Positions 11,443 to 25,900 of a stretch of 64,000 bases of DNA are shown here, piece by piece (positions within the stretch are counted from its first letter, which is position 1; each line of letters begins with the position of its first letter). Source of the DNA: Talinum fruticosum (Eukaryota; Streptophyta; Magnoliopsida; Caryophyllales; Talinaceae); NCBI GenBank assembly GCA_021018815.1, contig JAITYX010000077.1:265501-329500 (forward strand). Reading direction: 5' to 3'. The translations under genes were made by a program, and so were the position numbers. Under the pieces are notes generated by a model. The model did not search any database and was not told where the DNA came from. It worked only from the letters and a program-made list of their open reading frames with translations.

Positions 11443-14400
11443 TCAAAAGACCTCTTCATCGAAATGTTCGTAATCTTCATCATCATAATAAGAGTAATCT
11501 TGATAGTCGTCATAAGCATTCCCTTCAGATTCATCCATTGCCTCTGGCTCATCCTCATTATTCTCAGCTTCAATTCTGTTAGTCTGAGATAGTGAATTAT
11601 TTTCCAAATGTTTTTCTGTTCCACTCTTCTTTGGATTTTCTGAAACCGCCTGCTGAGATAAGCAAATGAATACTCACATCATCAGTTCTGAAACAGCCAA
11701 CATAGGATTGGTTTGGCGAAAGCAAGCCCAAATTTCATACAAGCGAATTGGATTCCATTCCGCTGCAGGATGGGGAGATTACTCTCCCCGGTAGTCAATC
11801 ATGACCTGAAGCTAGAATATCGACCAACTGCAAGACTCGGTTAACATGGGTGCATGGGAACTTAGAAACAACATACGAATAGACAAAACCAAGAATTCTG
11901 TGGACATAATGATAACTGCAAAAGTACAGTGCACCAATCATTTATTTACAAAGCAAATTTACAGAATACTGATAGGGCAACTGCAATCAGGGAAGGCTGC
12001 TAGGTGACTCATTGTGGCAAGGCCAGAATATGTTTTATGAGCTCTACACATACTGCTATGTAAAATTATAAAGTTTCCAGAAAAAGATAGAGATCCAGTA
12101 CTTACAGGTCCATCCAAGAGCTCCTGCAATTTTTCGTAGTTGAGTTTTGAACTAACCCTCTGTGAAACCAAAAATATAAATCCATAAGAAACAAACTTGT
12201 ATAGTTTCTAACCTGTATATATATGTATATGTACACACACACGGGCCTGCCTGCCCCCAAAATTCTTGATACTGGTTCATACAGCTCCACCCCCACAATT
12301 TAATTGAAGAAAGGTTTCTCTTTCCCCTGTGTGTAGCAAAGGTTAGCCCAACTACGGATCCCATCTCACATGAAACACCCTATTGGTGGGCTAAGCCATG
12401 GTCCACATGGAAGTGGGGAAGGGCGGCAAAGGGAGAGGGGAGCCTCTCATGCCTTTGGCAGATCCTTTAGACGGTTTAATTGCAAAGAGGGGGAGAACAG
12501 TTGCGCATATAAAGAAGGGAGCAATGGAAAACCCTGAGCATGGTAACCAGTAATCACAGTGTTTTACTCAAACGTATGACTCCAGCAGAAACTAGAATTT
12601 CATAACGTACAAATGACAGACAACTCTTCGAAAGTAAGCTATACCTTCTTGCTCAACGTTTGAAAAGCTGCTTCTGCAGCACTCTGTGGATTCTTTGCTT
12701 CAGCCGCTCTTTTCTGTTGACGTTCCTGAAAAGAGAATTCACAAGAATATAAACAATTGCATTTTTGCATCTCTTCCTGAGAGGCTCAGTAGAAGCAATT
12801 CTAAATTCAAGCGCTCCAGTGGCCAAATCACCAAATAGAGACATGTTTATTAGGAATTCTGGACGTAAAGAATACTATCTTTTTAGGAACTGGACAGAGA
12901 TATACCATCCTCCTTTTCTGGGATGTCAACATTCTGACCATTAAGGGTAGTTTTTAACAAACTGCCACTGATTTTCATAAACTTCGACTAACTGGAAAGT
13001 TGACGTATTGAGTGCTTTAGAACACGTGTATGGTGGTGGGACTAATCAAGTCATTTCTATTAATTGTTACAAAGTGTTAGTTTCATCCACACTTTACACT
13101 GCATCCCGCATCAACTTTTACATCATAAAGATATATCCTTCTGTTTTTGATCGACATAAAGATGCATTCTAATATAGTTCCAACATATTTCATTCTGTTA
13201 AACAGATCAGACACACACGTATGATGATTAAAAAAGTTAAAGAGAAAGAAAAGATAGAAAAAGAGGGCAAACATTGGAAAAGTCGAATGTTAAGCCTTAC
13301 CTTTCTTGATTTTGCCGCATTAGCAGAAGCTGCAGAAAGAAGTTCTCGGGCAGCAAGCATATCTTCCGAACAGTTCAAATTGGTGGCTATATTTGCTTCC
13401 CTGGCAGCCGCTTCTTTTGCTGCTTGTTCCTTTGAAAATGGCATTCATCATCAAGCATTCACATACCATGAAATACACATAGAAAAATAGGGGCGGAGAA
13501 GGTGGAAATTGTAGATGAAGAAAAAGTCTACTAACAAAACAACTTATAGCTACAGCATAAGGGATCTAGTAGTCCAACTAGATGTTGAAAAGAACATGAC
13601 TTCTTCACACATGCTGCAATGCCGTACATCACATACATACCCAGAAAAGTCCCCAACCATAAGCCTAAAGAGAGGCCAGAAATACAGGTCTATTCACCAG
13701 GAGGTGTAACCGGAATAGAAGTTCTACCATTCCTCTCCACAAAATACCCACAAAGTGAATAAACAAGCATACGACCTGAGAACTTGGTGCTCTTAGGCAC
13801 CTATAATTCAACATTCGCAATTGGAGGCTCGACAAAGCTATGCAAAAGTGGCCAAAGGACACAAACCTTGAAGTAAAACATGGCCATTTATTGAAAGCAA
13901 ATACAGGGTAAAGTGTGGATCAACCTTAAGAGTAGCTAATGGCTACTGGACTCTCTTAGATTGTTACTAAGTAGATGTTTGGCAAAAGTTTTACATCAGT
14001 TTTATGTGGATGCCAACCTTCAGAGTAGCTAATGACTACTGGAGTCTCTTAGGTTGTTACTAAGTGGGTGTTTGGCCAAATTTTTACATCGGCTTTAAGA
14101 CTCAAACAGAAATTAGGCGAAACACTTGTTTTTTTCAATAGAAGTTTAAGCTCTTTTTCGTGCAAAGCATTCTTCGGTCTCTAATTTTGATTTCCCCTTC
14201 CCGTCTCTATCTCTCTCACGTACACATACACATACAAATGTTGGGGCCTCTTATAAGCATTTCTCAATCTCCCTCCCAGTCAATGTGACAATTGCTCTCT
14301 GGAATAAACTTTTCCCTATCTTCTTTTTTTCCGGGTAAAATACCTTGCTGTTTTAGGGAGACCTTTATGAGGTCAAAAAGTTTGAATCAATTACACTGGA

Positions 14401-17400
14401 TGCCATAGGTGTTTTTTTTCGGGGGGTGTTCAATCTTCTTCGTTGGCAAATGAATGTAATAAGGATGGATTACCAAGCAAGCATTCAATTTCAGAAATTC
14501 AAAGAAAAATCATAATACAGGAAAAATATTTACATGTCAACAAAGGAGAGAATCAAAATACATGAACAATATTTATACATGAGTATATTAAAGCAGACTA
14601 CCTGGAAGTTTGGAAGATGGTTCCTTCAGCTATTTGATGGACTACTCGGAAGGAAAGGAGTAGGTGGATTTGAGGGCAAAGCTACATTCTATTAAGAATT
14701 CAAGGTCTATTTTTAAAATTTAAAGAAGTTTTAATAAGCAGCTCCATAGTGGAGGAAACCGACTTTCTGGATTTTGTAAGTAACATTATGCATGACAACC
14801 TGAGAGCATGATGATTTTTGTAATTGCTCCTGTTGTACATAGGTGACATCCCTTGGTGTCTACTCGATAAAAAGAAAAAGAAACGGAACAAGCAAGCATA
14901 TCTCTAAAACCCTCCTGATCGTTTATGGGGGAAGTCAGAAACTCGACCCCTCCTACCAAGAATGCATGGACATAACATAACCAACTACTCTTCTTTTTAG
15001 AACATCATGCTCAAGCTATACACCATCTTGTCTTAAACTAGGGTTTTACTACCTTTAAGCGAATACCCTGTCCCATATACATCAGCTAAGAAACACCCAA
15101 TATTGAACTCCCAAAAACTTTCTGTGCCAAGGTGAATCACATGCTTATACTAAATGAATAACTGAGGAAAAAAATCTGGCTGTCATTTAGAATTAACATG
15201 AAATTGAAAGGCCTATCAAGGCATCTTCTTCACTTCTGCTTACTCATTTTCAAAAAATGTCGAAACTATTGAATAAAGGTGGCCACATGACTACGTTCAG
15301 ATCATGTATGCATGCCAACATCGCCACCCCACACATGAAACAAGACTGGAGAGCAAAGCAAGACTTTTAGAGACAACCCCACTATCCCACCCCCAAAAAA
15401 AGCACCACAACTTTTCATTGTTTTAAACTTAGCTAATTTTGAGTATGTGCAACTTGGCTCTAGATCTTAGCTCACTGTCTGATAATTAACTGTCGGCCAT
15501 GGTAAGACACTAAGACATTCTCACTCAGCATGGAATCTCTGTTTGTAGCCCATATATAGGTCTGGAGGAAGGAGTGTATCTTCCGTGGAATTATTTGAGA
15601 GTAAATTCAACTAAAAATATGTTTCACCTGAAGGTATTCCCAATTCATCGCCTCCCATGCAATCTTCTTCATAACCTTCTCTTCTTCATTATGTAAGTAG
15701 CCATCAACCTGGGGGAAGGGGGACAACAAAGAAAAAGTTTTTAGTAGGCTAGATATGATCATATGAATTGCCAATGATAAACAAAATCTAAAACATGAAG
15801 AAACACAAGGGCACAACTCCTCCACAACAATTGTAGACATGATGTGCATGTAAAAACAAATACTCTACACAAACAAATACCCTCCTTTTTCAATCCAAAG
15901 GGACCATTAATCATTTAATTAAATTCAAATCTACCACTGGGACCCACAAGTGACTGGTTTTTGGGTATCTCATTTAATAAAGTTCCGCTCACAATGCCAC
16001 TATCCAGATGACTTTTTGATTACTCATCCTTTAATTAAGTGTCTTTGAATATTATTACTTATTTGGGGCAAGTTGGTCGAAATATTGTCTTTAACATGAA
16101 GAAAATAATATGTATTTAGGCGACCATTAATGGGAAAACTCAGAAAGCATATGAACGGTATGAGAGAAAAGCGAGAGCAAGTGTGCAGGAGCAACTCAGT
16201 GAGTGCGGGAGTAGTTGCCTCAAAAAAGGCAGGAGTAGTTGCCTCAAAAAAGGCAAACTTATGGGCATCCACTGGGGCCCATAACTCTTTTTCTTTATTA
16301 TCCAAATGGACCATTAATCATGTTAAAGACAATTTCTACCATCTCATCTAATTAATCACTTTTAAGAAGGTGACGGTACACCAATACTAATATTCGGCAA
16401 TATGGGGTAGGTGGAAACTCAAAAAAACCAAAAAAAACGTCCCTAGCAACATAGGCAAGGCATATGACCCATAAAGCTGAGTAAATACTTTTAAATCTGA
16501 CAATTAGTAAATCTCATTTAAATAAATATAAAATTTCCAATTTTAACTCCCAGCAGCTCGTGATTCAAAAATAATTGCCTTTAATGGCACCAGGGCAATC
16601 ACCCATGTTCACCTCAAGCAACCACTGTCACAACTGGAAGGTTGTTCAAGGTTTGATGTCCCCCACAATTTCAGATTTGCAATTTAGGATCTTTGATCGA
16701 GGGCTTGCGACTTAGAGTCAAAGCTGTTGCAATTAATTGAGGGATTTGACTCTAATTTACCATTCGTGACCAAGTTCTAATCGTGATCAATTTTGAGATT
16801 ATGAAGGTTAATTTACAAAATCTCTCTCTAGCCTGATCAATTAAGCACACTTTGCTCACCTTGAGCCATAGTTTGAAGCACACCTCCTGCCGCCTTTGAA
16901 ATGGGCATCAGTTGACCCCTACTAGACGCACCGGTGCTCGCCTTGCACCTCGGCGAGCTTTTTGAACTAAGCTTGAGGTACACGTTTTCCTTGCCGTCTT
17001 TTTATCTGTCTAGCCAGTCGTCTATGAGTATATTTCAGCCACTCTGATAGGTATGATGATTGGTCGAGCTTGCATTGGGTCCACCTAGACCCATTTATTT
17101 TTGTTCAAGACCTGTATGAATATAGGACCCAGACCCAATAGGTGTAGTAGGTCCACGGGTTCTTAGGGGTTCTCTGTTTGAATATTATTACGTTTATTTG
17201 TGGCAACTTGGTAACATATATTGTCTTTAACATGAAAATAACATGTCAGGCAACAAAAGAACATCGGATTTCGAAAAATGTCTCAAGGATGTCAGAGAGG
17301 CGAAATACGACAAGAGTGAGTGAGGTGAGAGAAGGAGAAACTGAGCAAGTGAGGAGCAGCTGGCTCGAAAAAAGATTTACCTCCCTCAGACTGCTTTAAA

Positions 17401-19864
17401 GCACAAACTTCTTGTCCTGTATCATGCCAGGTTGGCACGTGACACAGGAATCAGCTAGTTGATCTGTCCAAGCAACATAATTCCATCTACCATTCAGATT
17501 TTAAACAGCTCTGCTTGCTGTTATGGTATGTCCTTCAACCATCCTTCGCTGTTCTCACTATCCTTTTAAACCACATCCTCCCTAGCTAGTCAATAATTGC
17601 ACTATGAAAGTCACTTGGAAGGTAAGGAATAAGAACTTCTCAATCTCATCATATCCAAAAGCTTAACATTTAGATTTTAGATAGCTCTGCTTTCTGTTAT
17701 GGTATCTCCAACTGACTTCCTCGTAAGTGGATAAAATTTCAACCATCTTTCATTATTCTCACTAACCTTCTAAACCACATCCTCTCTCACTAGTTTGTAA
17801 CTGCACAATAAAAGTCACTTGGAAGGTAAGGAGTAAGAACTTCCCAATCCCATCATATCCAAGAGCTTAAGCTTTAGGTTTTAGACAGCTCTACTTTCTG
17901 TTATGGTATGTCCAACTGACTTACACGTAAGTAGATAAAATTTCAACCATCGTTCGCATTTCTCACTAATCCTTCTAAACCACATCCTCCTTCGCTAGTT
18001 AGTGATTGCACTATGAAAGTCACTGGAAAGTAAGGAGTAAGAACCTCCCAAACCCATCGTATCCAAAAGCTTAACAGCATTCACCTCCAAAAGAAATTTA
18101 AGCAATACTGTTTCCTGCAATCTTTTTAAAATTTTAAAATTGCAAATATGACAGAGGGACAAGAAAGCTTCCTTGATGTTTGAACCATTTGGATGCACTC
18201 TGGAAGCCATCCTACATCTTATCTTCAAACTCTTCTAAAGGTGGGATCACATTTGGTAGTTGCATTTTGCATTTTCATTAAAGGATGGAATCTCACTGAA
18301 ATAAGAATGAGGTAAAGCATCTTCCTCTTTCAGCTACTACTTTTTGTGGATTGCAACTTGCACTATATGGTGGTGTCAAACCAAATGCCACGCTCAACAA
18401 TTCCTATTGTGTGTCGTGTTTTTGCGGGTCCTAAGGAGATCAAAATGTAGGCAATCTTAGCCGTGGGTATGTTTCTGCTTGTTGGGAGACCAATTGCAAG
18501 AGACTCACAAAAAATGTAAAAAACACTTTGTAGAATTGAGATTTTAAAACAAGTTAGAAAACAGAAGCCGTAGATAATAATACCAAGTAGTTGATCATTA
18601 AAAAAAAAAATTGAAAACTCAAACCAAATGCCAAGAATAAGCAAAAGTTTGGCCAATTCATTAAAACTCAAGCCTCTACTCCATTTAATACCCCATTTCA
18701 GCTAATGCATCCCTTTCCCTTTCCCCAATTACATCATTCCATTAAAAAACAGATTAATTGAACTAATGACCACAGATACTGAGATTTTTTTAATAAGGAT
18801 TGCAGATAGCAGTGCTGATATGGCATAAATAAAAAACTTAACTTACCTCAGCATCATCAATGTCAGAAAAACTTTCTGATTCATCATCATTAGCACCCAA
18901 AAAATCACCTTTCTCAGGTATGTCATTCCCCCCATCTACAGCCTCATGCTCACCAGGGTCACCTGATATATAATGAAAATATTAGTGTTTCTCAACATCT
19001 AATATAAGAGAAAAAACAACAGCCTCAAGCCTCTAACCTGCCAATCGGTTACTTCCACCGGTATCCAATCTCCCAGATCCTTCCGCAATCTACAAGGACA
19101 GATCAGAATTATGAAAAAGAAAATAGAACAGCAGGAATAAGCTGGTCCAATACTATTGACTAGAGAAAAGGTTTAACCACATAATCCGCATGCATACAGG
19201 ATTGGATTTTTCCCAACAATAATACACTAAATCCACAGATCAATTTCATTCAGAAATTGATACCCATTTGTGGATGTCTTCTGTGGGCTATACCACGAAA
19301 CAGCGAAAGTGTGAAGGCAAGCGATCAATGTATATTTTGTATTTCAAGTTAGTATTTTTGAGGTTGAGATAGGATTTCGCAATTCAAGATTGTATTTGTT
19401 TTCGTCATGCATTATGTAGGTGGTATGACAAACTATGAATGACCAATGAAGTATCCTTTCATATCCACACACACTAGTGAGGAACTCACATGCCCGTGCG
19501 CGGTTAAGTTGGTGAGTAGAGGTATTTAAGGTTTTCACTGCAGTATTCTAAAAAGTTATCCTGAACTTTTTTCAGAACAAAGATCCAATATAAAGAAAAC
19601 AAATTATTAATACAATAAAATTTTGATTTATATAGTCACACAAATAGAATACTGCCCTTTTAGTCAGAGGGGAAAATAGATTACTGAAGATAATAAGGTG
19701 GAAAAAAATTAGAAGAAAAACTACATTTGCAAATAAGTAAATACATAAATAACACATACACACTCAAATATATTTTACCCAAGAAGCTAGTAAAGTTTGC
19801 AAAAATTATATTGTCGCCAGTACTACTTATTTGAATAGTAATGAAGCTTAATTGTTGTGCGTAG

Positions 19865-19911
<47 letters not shown>

Positions 19912-22900
19912 GGAGAATGCACATGTGCATGTGTGTGTTAGCTCATGAGCAGAATCTTAAAATAAAATAAGGTTCCGACTACTTGGATACTTCTCAACAC
20001 AACTTAATTCACTAGTAACAGAGGAAAAATGGCACTTTCCGGGGTTCCAAGTATAGTATATCGAATAGCAATCAAAACCAAAAGGCCACAAAAATACAAG
20101 TGATGCAAGACAAGAATAAAAGAAGGATAAAAGATCTATGAAATTATACATCAATACCTAGAGTTTTTGTAATTTTGATATTTTATTTATTATGCATAGG
20201 CATATTTTACAATAACGAAAAAAAGGAAATTTAGTAGTACAGAGACTATCCGCAAAAGGCATATATTAGATCCACAATCTGGATAGCTAAGGCGAGTTAT
20301 GTACCGTTTTTTCAGCTTGGATAACAACAGACTGACGCAAAATTCTTCTCTACACTTCCTCTGCTTTCTTTCAATGGAAGTACGTAGTCCAAGTATTTAA
20401 CTCTAGGGTCAAAAGGAACTAATCTCTCTGTAATTATGCAATTTGGATGTAAGGCCACTACATCATCGCCCACACCCCCAGTGGCAGGACTTTCGGGTCA
20501 CGGGATACGGATTTTGAGTCCGCAAAATCTACAAGATCAAAAATAGAATAACAAAAGCACTAAAAAGGCATCGCCATATACTCAGCAACTCTTCTGGTTC
20601 TCTCATGCCAAATGCTCCAAAATCACATGTGGGATTAAGATAGCATTCTTCTTTTCAGCTCTATGTAAGTTAAGATCACCAGCTACATCTCCAACCTCAT
20701 TCGACAATCCCGACTCCATCAGGTAAGTTCTTTGTGTTTTCTTCTCCTTTTCTCTCTTTGTTCTTCGTTTTCTTCTCCTCCCTTGTCACCAATTTCATCT
20801 CCTCCTTCCTCTGGTTTTTCCGCACCTACTGTTTCTGTTGGTGTGATGTTGAGGCTTTGGGCCCCCTTCCTTCTTCACTCTTCTTTCTTGACATGGAGCC
20901 CTCTGTTCTTGGGGCCTTCTATATTTACCTAATTTCATACTTTTCTCCTAGGGAGCTGAAAAGTAAACTGCTGCCTAAGCTGCACTGACAACCCTCCCCC
21001 AACTTTCTCCTTTTCTGCTGCCCTTTACGCCTTCTTCACCTTTCTATTCTTGTGAGTTGAAAGTGAAACTATGCCATACAGAACCCTCCTCCCTATTTAA
21101 TTTTTCCCCTAATTTACATGTTTATCAATTGGCCCCTTGTGATTGTGAGTTAATGGAAAATTGATTTTTAATATTTTTACGACTATGCTAGTACCTTACA
21201 TGTGTATTTCGAGGAATTACAACATATAATGTATTTTAAGGTTACTTACAATATTCAGAAGCTATATTAGTGTCTAATCACTTTTTGATACATTTATCTA
21301 CCTTGATTCTACAAAATATGCTTTTTGAAAGATTTTAAAGATTGTTGCGGACAAGCGCGCATTTGTCCCGGTACTTTGGACGTAACACCCTGGGACCCTA
21401 TGCACCTCCCACCTTTCAAGCTAACCTAAGCGACCAAATATCAACACATCTAATGTAGATTTAATTACGACCAATGACTGATAGATCTGAATTCAGAATA
21501 TACTTATTATCCTGCTGGTGACAATGAACCCATGATACAAACAAAAATATGTATAGTATCTATTATTGTACGTAATTGCAAAGATCGTTGGTTACTCCTA
21601 AAAGTTCCTAACTGTGGTGAGGTTATTTTTACCAGAGGAAAAACTTTTCATGTTCATTAGTTAACTAATCCATTTCCTCTACCCATATCCTTTGAGCCCT
21701 AACACTTTCCAAGCAAATATGACCCATCCCAACATATGCACGTTCACCAAAAGCCCATCACAAAAGTTTTTCTGTTTTATATTTTATAAACCAGCATTCA
21801 GTTACAGACTCAGACCAACCTTCAGGAAAAAGAAAATCGTAAAACAAAAATGAAAACACTAATACAGCGGCAGAAGACCTTGGCTAGCACAAAGTCAGCA
21901 AGAGAATGTGCTAAAATGATACTGCACATATGAGCAAAACATAGTGTGTTTGCGACTTCTTACCTCTTTGGTGGGTTCCGGAAGTGAATCAGCAGCATTT
22001 TCACCCGCACATGACTCGGCTAATCTCCCTCTTTCCGCACGTTGAAAAGCTGGAGGTTCTGATCCACCATCAAGACCACCGGAAATTCTTATGAACTGCA
22101 TCACCCATCGCAACATAGAACACACATGTTAAATCTTCAATGATAACAAAATGTATATCATCGGAGCAAAGCTTCAATAGAAATAGAATATACCTCATCA
22201 TAACAAGTTTCACAAAGCCCATGGGCAAAATGAGGCTCTCCACTGCCCCTGTGTTCACAGAGCAATTCGCCTTTTTCAGACTTTTTAACCAAATTGCACT
22301 GTAGCTCAAGCTCCTTAGCTTTTTGGTTGAATTCCTCTATCTGTCACAGCAGAGCGCAGTTGTAACAAGGATGAGAATAACATTCCCATAAGGAAAATAA
22401 TACTGCAGAAACCTAGAATGTAAACAATGTCTTCAGCAGCAAACTATACAAAAGACTGAGGTCCTTTCAGCAAACAAAGGGAACATATACAATCAAGAGC
22501 ACTATCCGAACAGCAAAAATCTTTCGTACCACAAATCATGTCTTCGGAAGATGAAAAGCAACACTCTCCTTATCACGTAAAAATAATGTGTCAATCACAT
22601 TATCTTTGAAGCACCAAATACGTGTTTTCACTACTAGGGAGAGAGATAAGATCATTCTAGTCCCTGTTTGCAAGCACAGGAGTGCTGGTATTAGTCTATC
22701 TAGTAGTGGCTAGTGCAAGGGCAGAAACAGTGGTGAGATTGACACTGAGCAGCAAGGCATTTCCCATCAGCCATACAACCAGGCAAACACATCTAGACAT
22801 TAAACAAAACAAGGTGTAAAAAGAAACTCAAACGGGGCACAAGAAAAAGTCTTCAATCAAGTATGGGAGAAGGAGATTCCCCACACACCTGCACAGAGAT

Positions 22901-25900
22901 ACAGAACAATGACACGATATGAAACATATGGAAACAGGAAATGCAAATTAAAGACGCACCGTAAGACTCCCAGACTCTGTTTCTTCAAACTCAATTAACC
23001 TCTTGGTCAATGTGGCCTCGCAAATGTGTACAATCTTCACCTAATCAACATAATCAAGCTAGTAAAGGAACCCACATAAAGAAAGAAGCAACTTCAAAAC
23101 ATGTATACGGAATAAGAAAAAGGGAAACAACTGGAGTGAAGTTACTGCTCCGGGACTTGGTGGGGGTGAATTGTATGGGATGTGTTATGTGTGGTGTACA
23201 TACACAACAAGAGCAAACCGTTACCAGCATCCCTCCCAGGTCAAGGGTGTGGAGGGTGGGTGAGTTGCATCACGCACATCGCCTTACCCCTTCAATTGAA
23301 GCAAAGAGAATTTCTGTAGGCCCTACTCTAAAAAGAAGCATTGAGTACTTTTTACTTGAGTACAAGAGAAGCAAGGACAGTCAAATGAAACAAGAGATAA
23401 ATGTAGCCTTGAAAGAACCTTGGGTAATCCATCAAGCAGTTAATATAAATCCCATGGTTAGATCAACTTATCCACTCAAATGGCCTTAGTAACAGTTATA
23501 GCATATTTCTATTGTTGTCACATAATCCATAAAGAGCAAAAGTTCATATAACACATATGAGACCATTGCAGTGAACCAGAAAGTGGTTGCTCTCTTCACC
23601 ATTCACCACATAACTCAATGAGAAACGACTCATCCTCTATAATTGACTCAAAACACTGATTGCACAGCAACAGAATAAGAGGCACCTAAAAACATAGCAG
23701 AAATAGCATATTGCTAGCAATATACCACATAAAGAGCAAATTAGGCAAAAAATAGAGAGATTAAGTTAAGGGTCATACTTCTGAATTGATAGCTGAAAAT
23801 ACAACCTGTGGTTGTTAACTATTTGTGTTAGTTGTTCAGGTTAGGCGTTTACATTAGCTGTTTCAAGAAAGAGTGCTTCATAAATTAGTTGTTTATGGCA
23901 AGTTGTGAGACAAAAAGCTAATTCCAAGAAAGCTATTCTAAATAGCTTTTTCAGATCAGCTTTTTGGATCCAAAAGCTATTTCACCAAACACCTAAATTA
24001 GTTTTTGAACCAAGTCAAAAAGCTAATTTAGGTCCAAAAAGCTCTTTAAAAAACTAATTGCCAAACACCCCTAATCTACAGCTTAATGGAGCCAATACAA
24101 GCAGGAAATACCCTCTTTTTTTAAAGTCAAGCAGGAAAATAAATTGGAAGATAACCGTTCAGTGAGAGACATAAATTAATTATAATCAATACAAAGAGCA
24201 CACTGACAATAAGATGGGAGATAAACCTTTCACACAACAGCCGGCCAACAGTAGCATTTTACAAATGATAAATGTGTTGTTCCTGCAGCGTGTGGAGAGC
24301 TTACAGCCCACACAACTTCTGCTCTGGACCAAAAAATGCAGAGAGTACATTTGTATTAAAATAAACTGATGCTAAGCAGTAATCAACTTTTGATGAATCT
24401 AGAAGTATAAAGATAACTAGGCTCATCCCACACAACTCAACTCCTTTCAAGTTTCAATAGCTTCCGACCACAACATGAGTCATTAACCTTTTTCTTTTTG
24501 AGTACTCAAAAACTTGTATTAATGAGACACCAACTGGATGCCGCCTATGTACAAAAGGAGGCAATCACAACATAAAATCATCTTCAAGCTCTCTACAAAA
24601 ATCATAACAACAAAACCCCCAAAAGTCATCTTTGTACCTTGAACGAGAACTTGATTCCAACTTTAAAAAGTTCTCAAAAATTAAGTTTGGAATCATGAAT
24701 GCACCTAGCATTTCCCTCCAAAATCCGACAATTTCTCTCCTCTCAAGTGCACCATTAATAGCCAATGGCATCAACTTCCAAACTCCTAGGACCCAACTAT
24801 TCTTTATTCTTCTTCTACCAACCACCAAAACATCTCTTAAAAAGTTTAAGGTCACACCTGACTAACCCCCATCAAATGCCATAATGCAGAATCCACTGAC
24901 AATGGAGAAGGAGGTCAACTGACTCTTCCTTCCCAAAACACATCAGACATCTACTCGCCAACTTGAGGTTTCTCAGTTGAAGAGGATCTATTGGACTCCT
25001 TCCTTGGATGGCCGCCCAAGCAAGAAAGCACACTTTGGTAGGATCTTTAGACTTCCTAATTGCCTTAACTAGAAAAACAAGTTGAGCCAACCCTTAAGCT
25101 TGCATTTCTCAAAACATGGACCAAACAACTCAAACTTCGGTGACCTCCAAAGACGTTTTCTCTATTTGCTTTCCCGATTCTTCTTTAATTTGCTACCCTC
25201 CGTATCATGTGGTCTTCATGATGATGATCAGTATCTATCTTTGATTTGCCAAAGAAAACTAAAAGGAAGGGGTCAATTTCATCCAAATTTGAGTGGAAAA
25301 GAAAAGAAAGAGTTGTAATCATCTTGTTCATCGCCAAATGAGGACTGATCCCTTCTCTTAAGTATGCAAGTCTTGGAAGTGCCTTAGGTCAAGCATGGGC
25401 ACCACCAAATCGGTCATTTGATCAAGCAACACTTAGACCAAAGGGCATAGTAGCAATCATTGGTCAGCACACATCGGGGTATAATCTATAAGGGAGTTGG
25501 AGGCTTGAAGTTTTGACACAGTCTAGAATCACAATTCTTGCGAAGAGACTAGTCATCAATCTAACAAAGGATGGCTATGTTTTTGGGTTCATGGAGAAAA
25601 CAGAGGTGTGTAAAGGTAGTTAGAGAGACAAAGGTTCATTCACTAAGATGCTTGTGAATTTGGCTTGTCATAGTTTACGCTTTTCTTTTGAGGTTGGGGT
25701 TGGCTCCTCCATATTCTTTTGGCATGATTGGTGATGTGAAAGTGCTTCTTTGAAAGATCTAATCCTTCTCTTTATGCCCTGGCAAGGTATAAGGATGCTT
25801 CGTTGGCTGATTATTTTGTAAGACAGTCTAACACCATAGTTTTGTCTACGGTTTTTATTCGAGAAGCCCTTAACACTATTCTTAGTCCTTTCGTCAAACT

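Noticed and set aside
23010..23489. 159-codon plus-strand open frame
   Set aside because: It overlaps BRF1 exon 10 on the opposite strand, has no recognisable domain, and continues into intron sequence.
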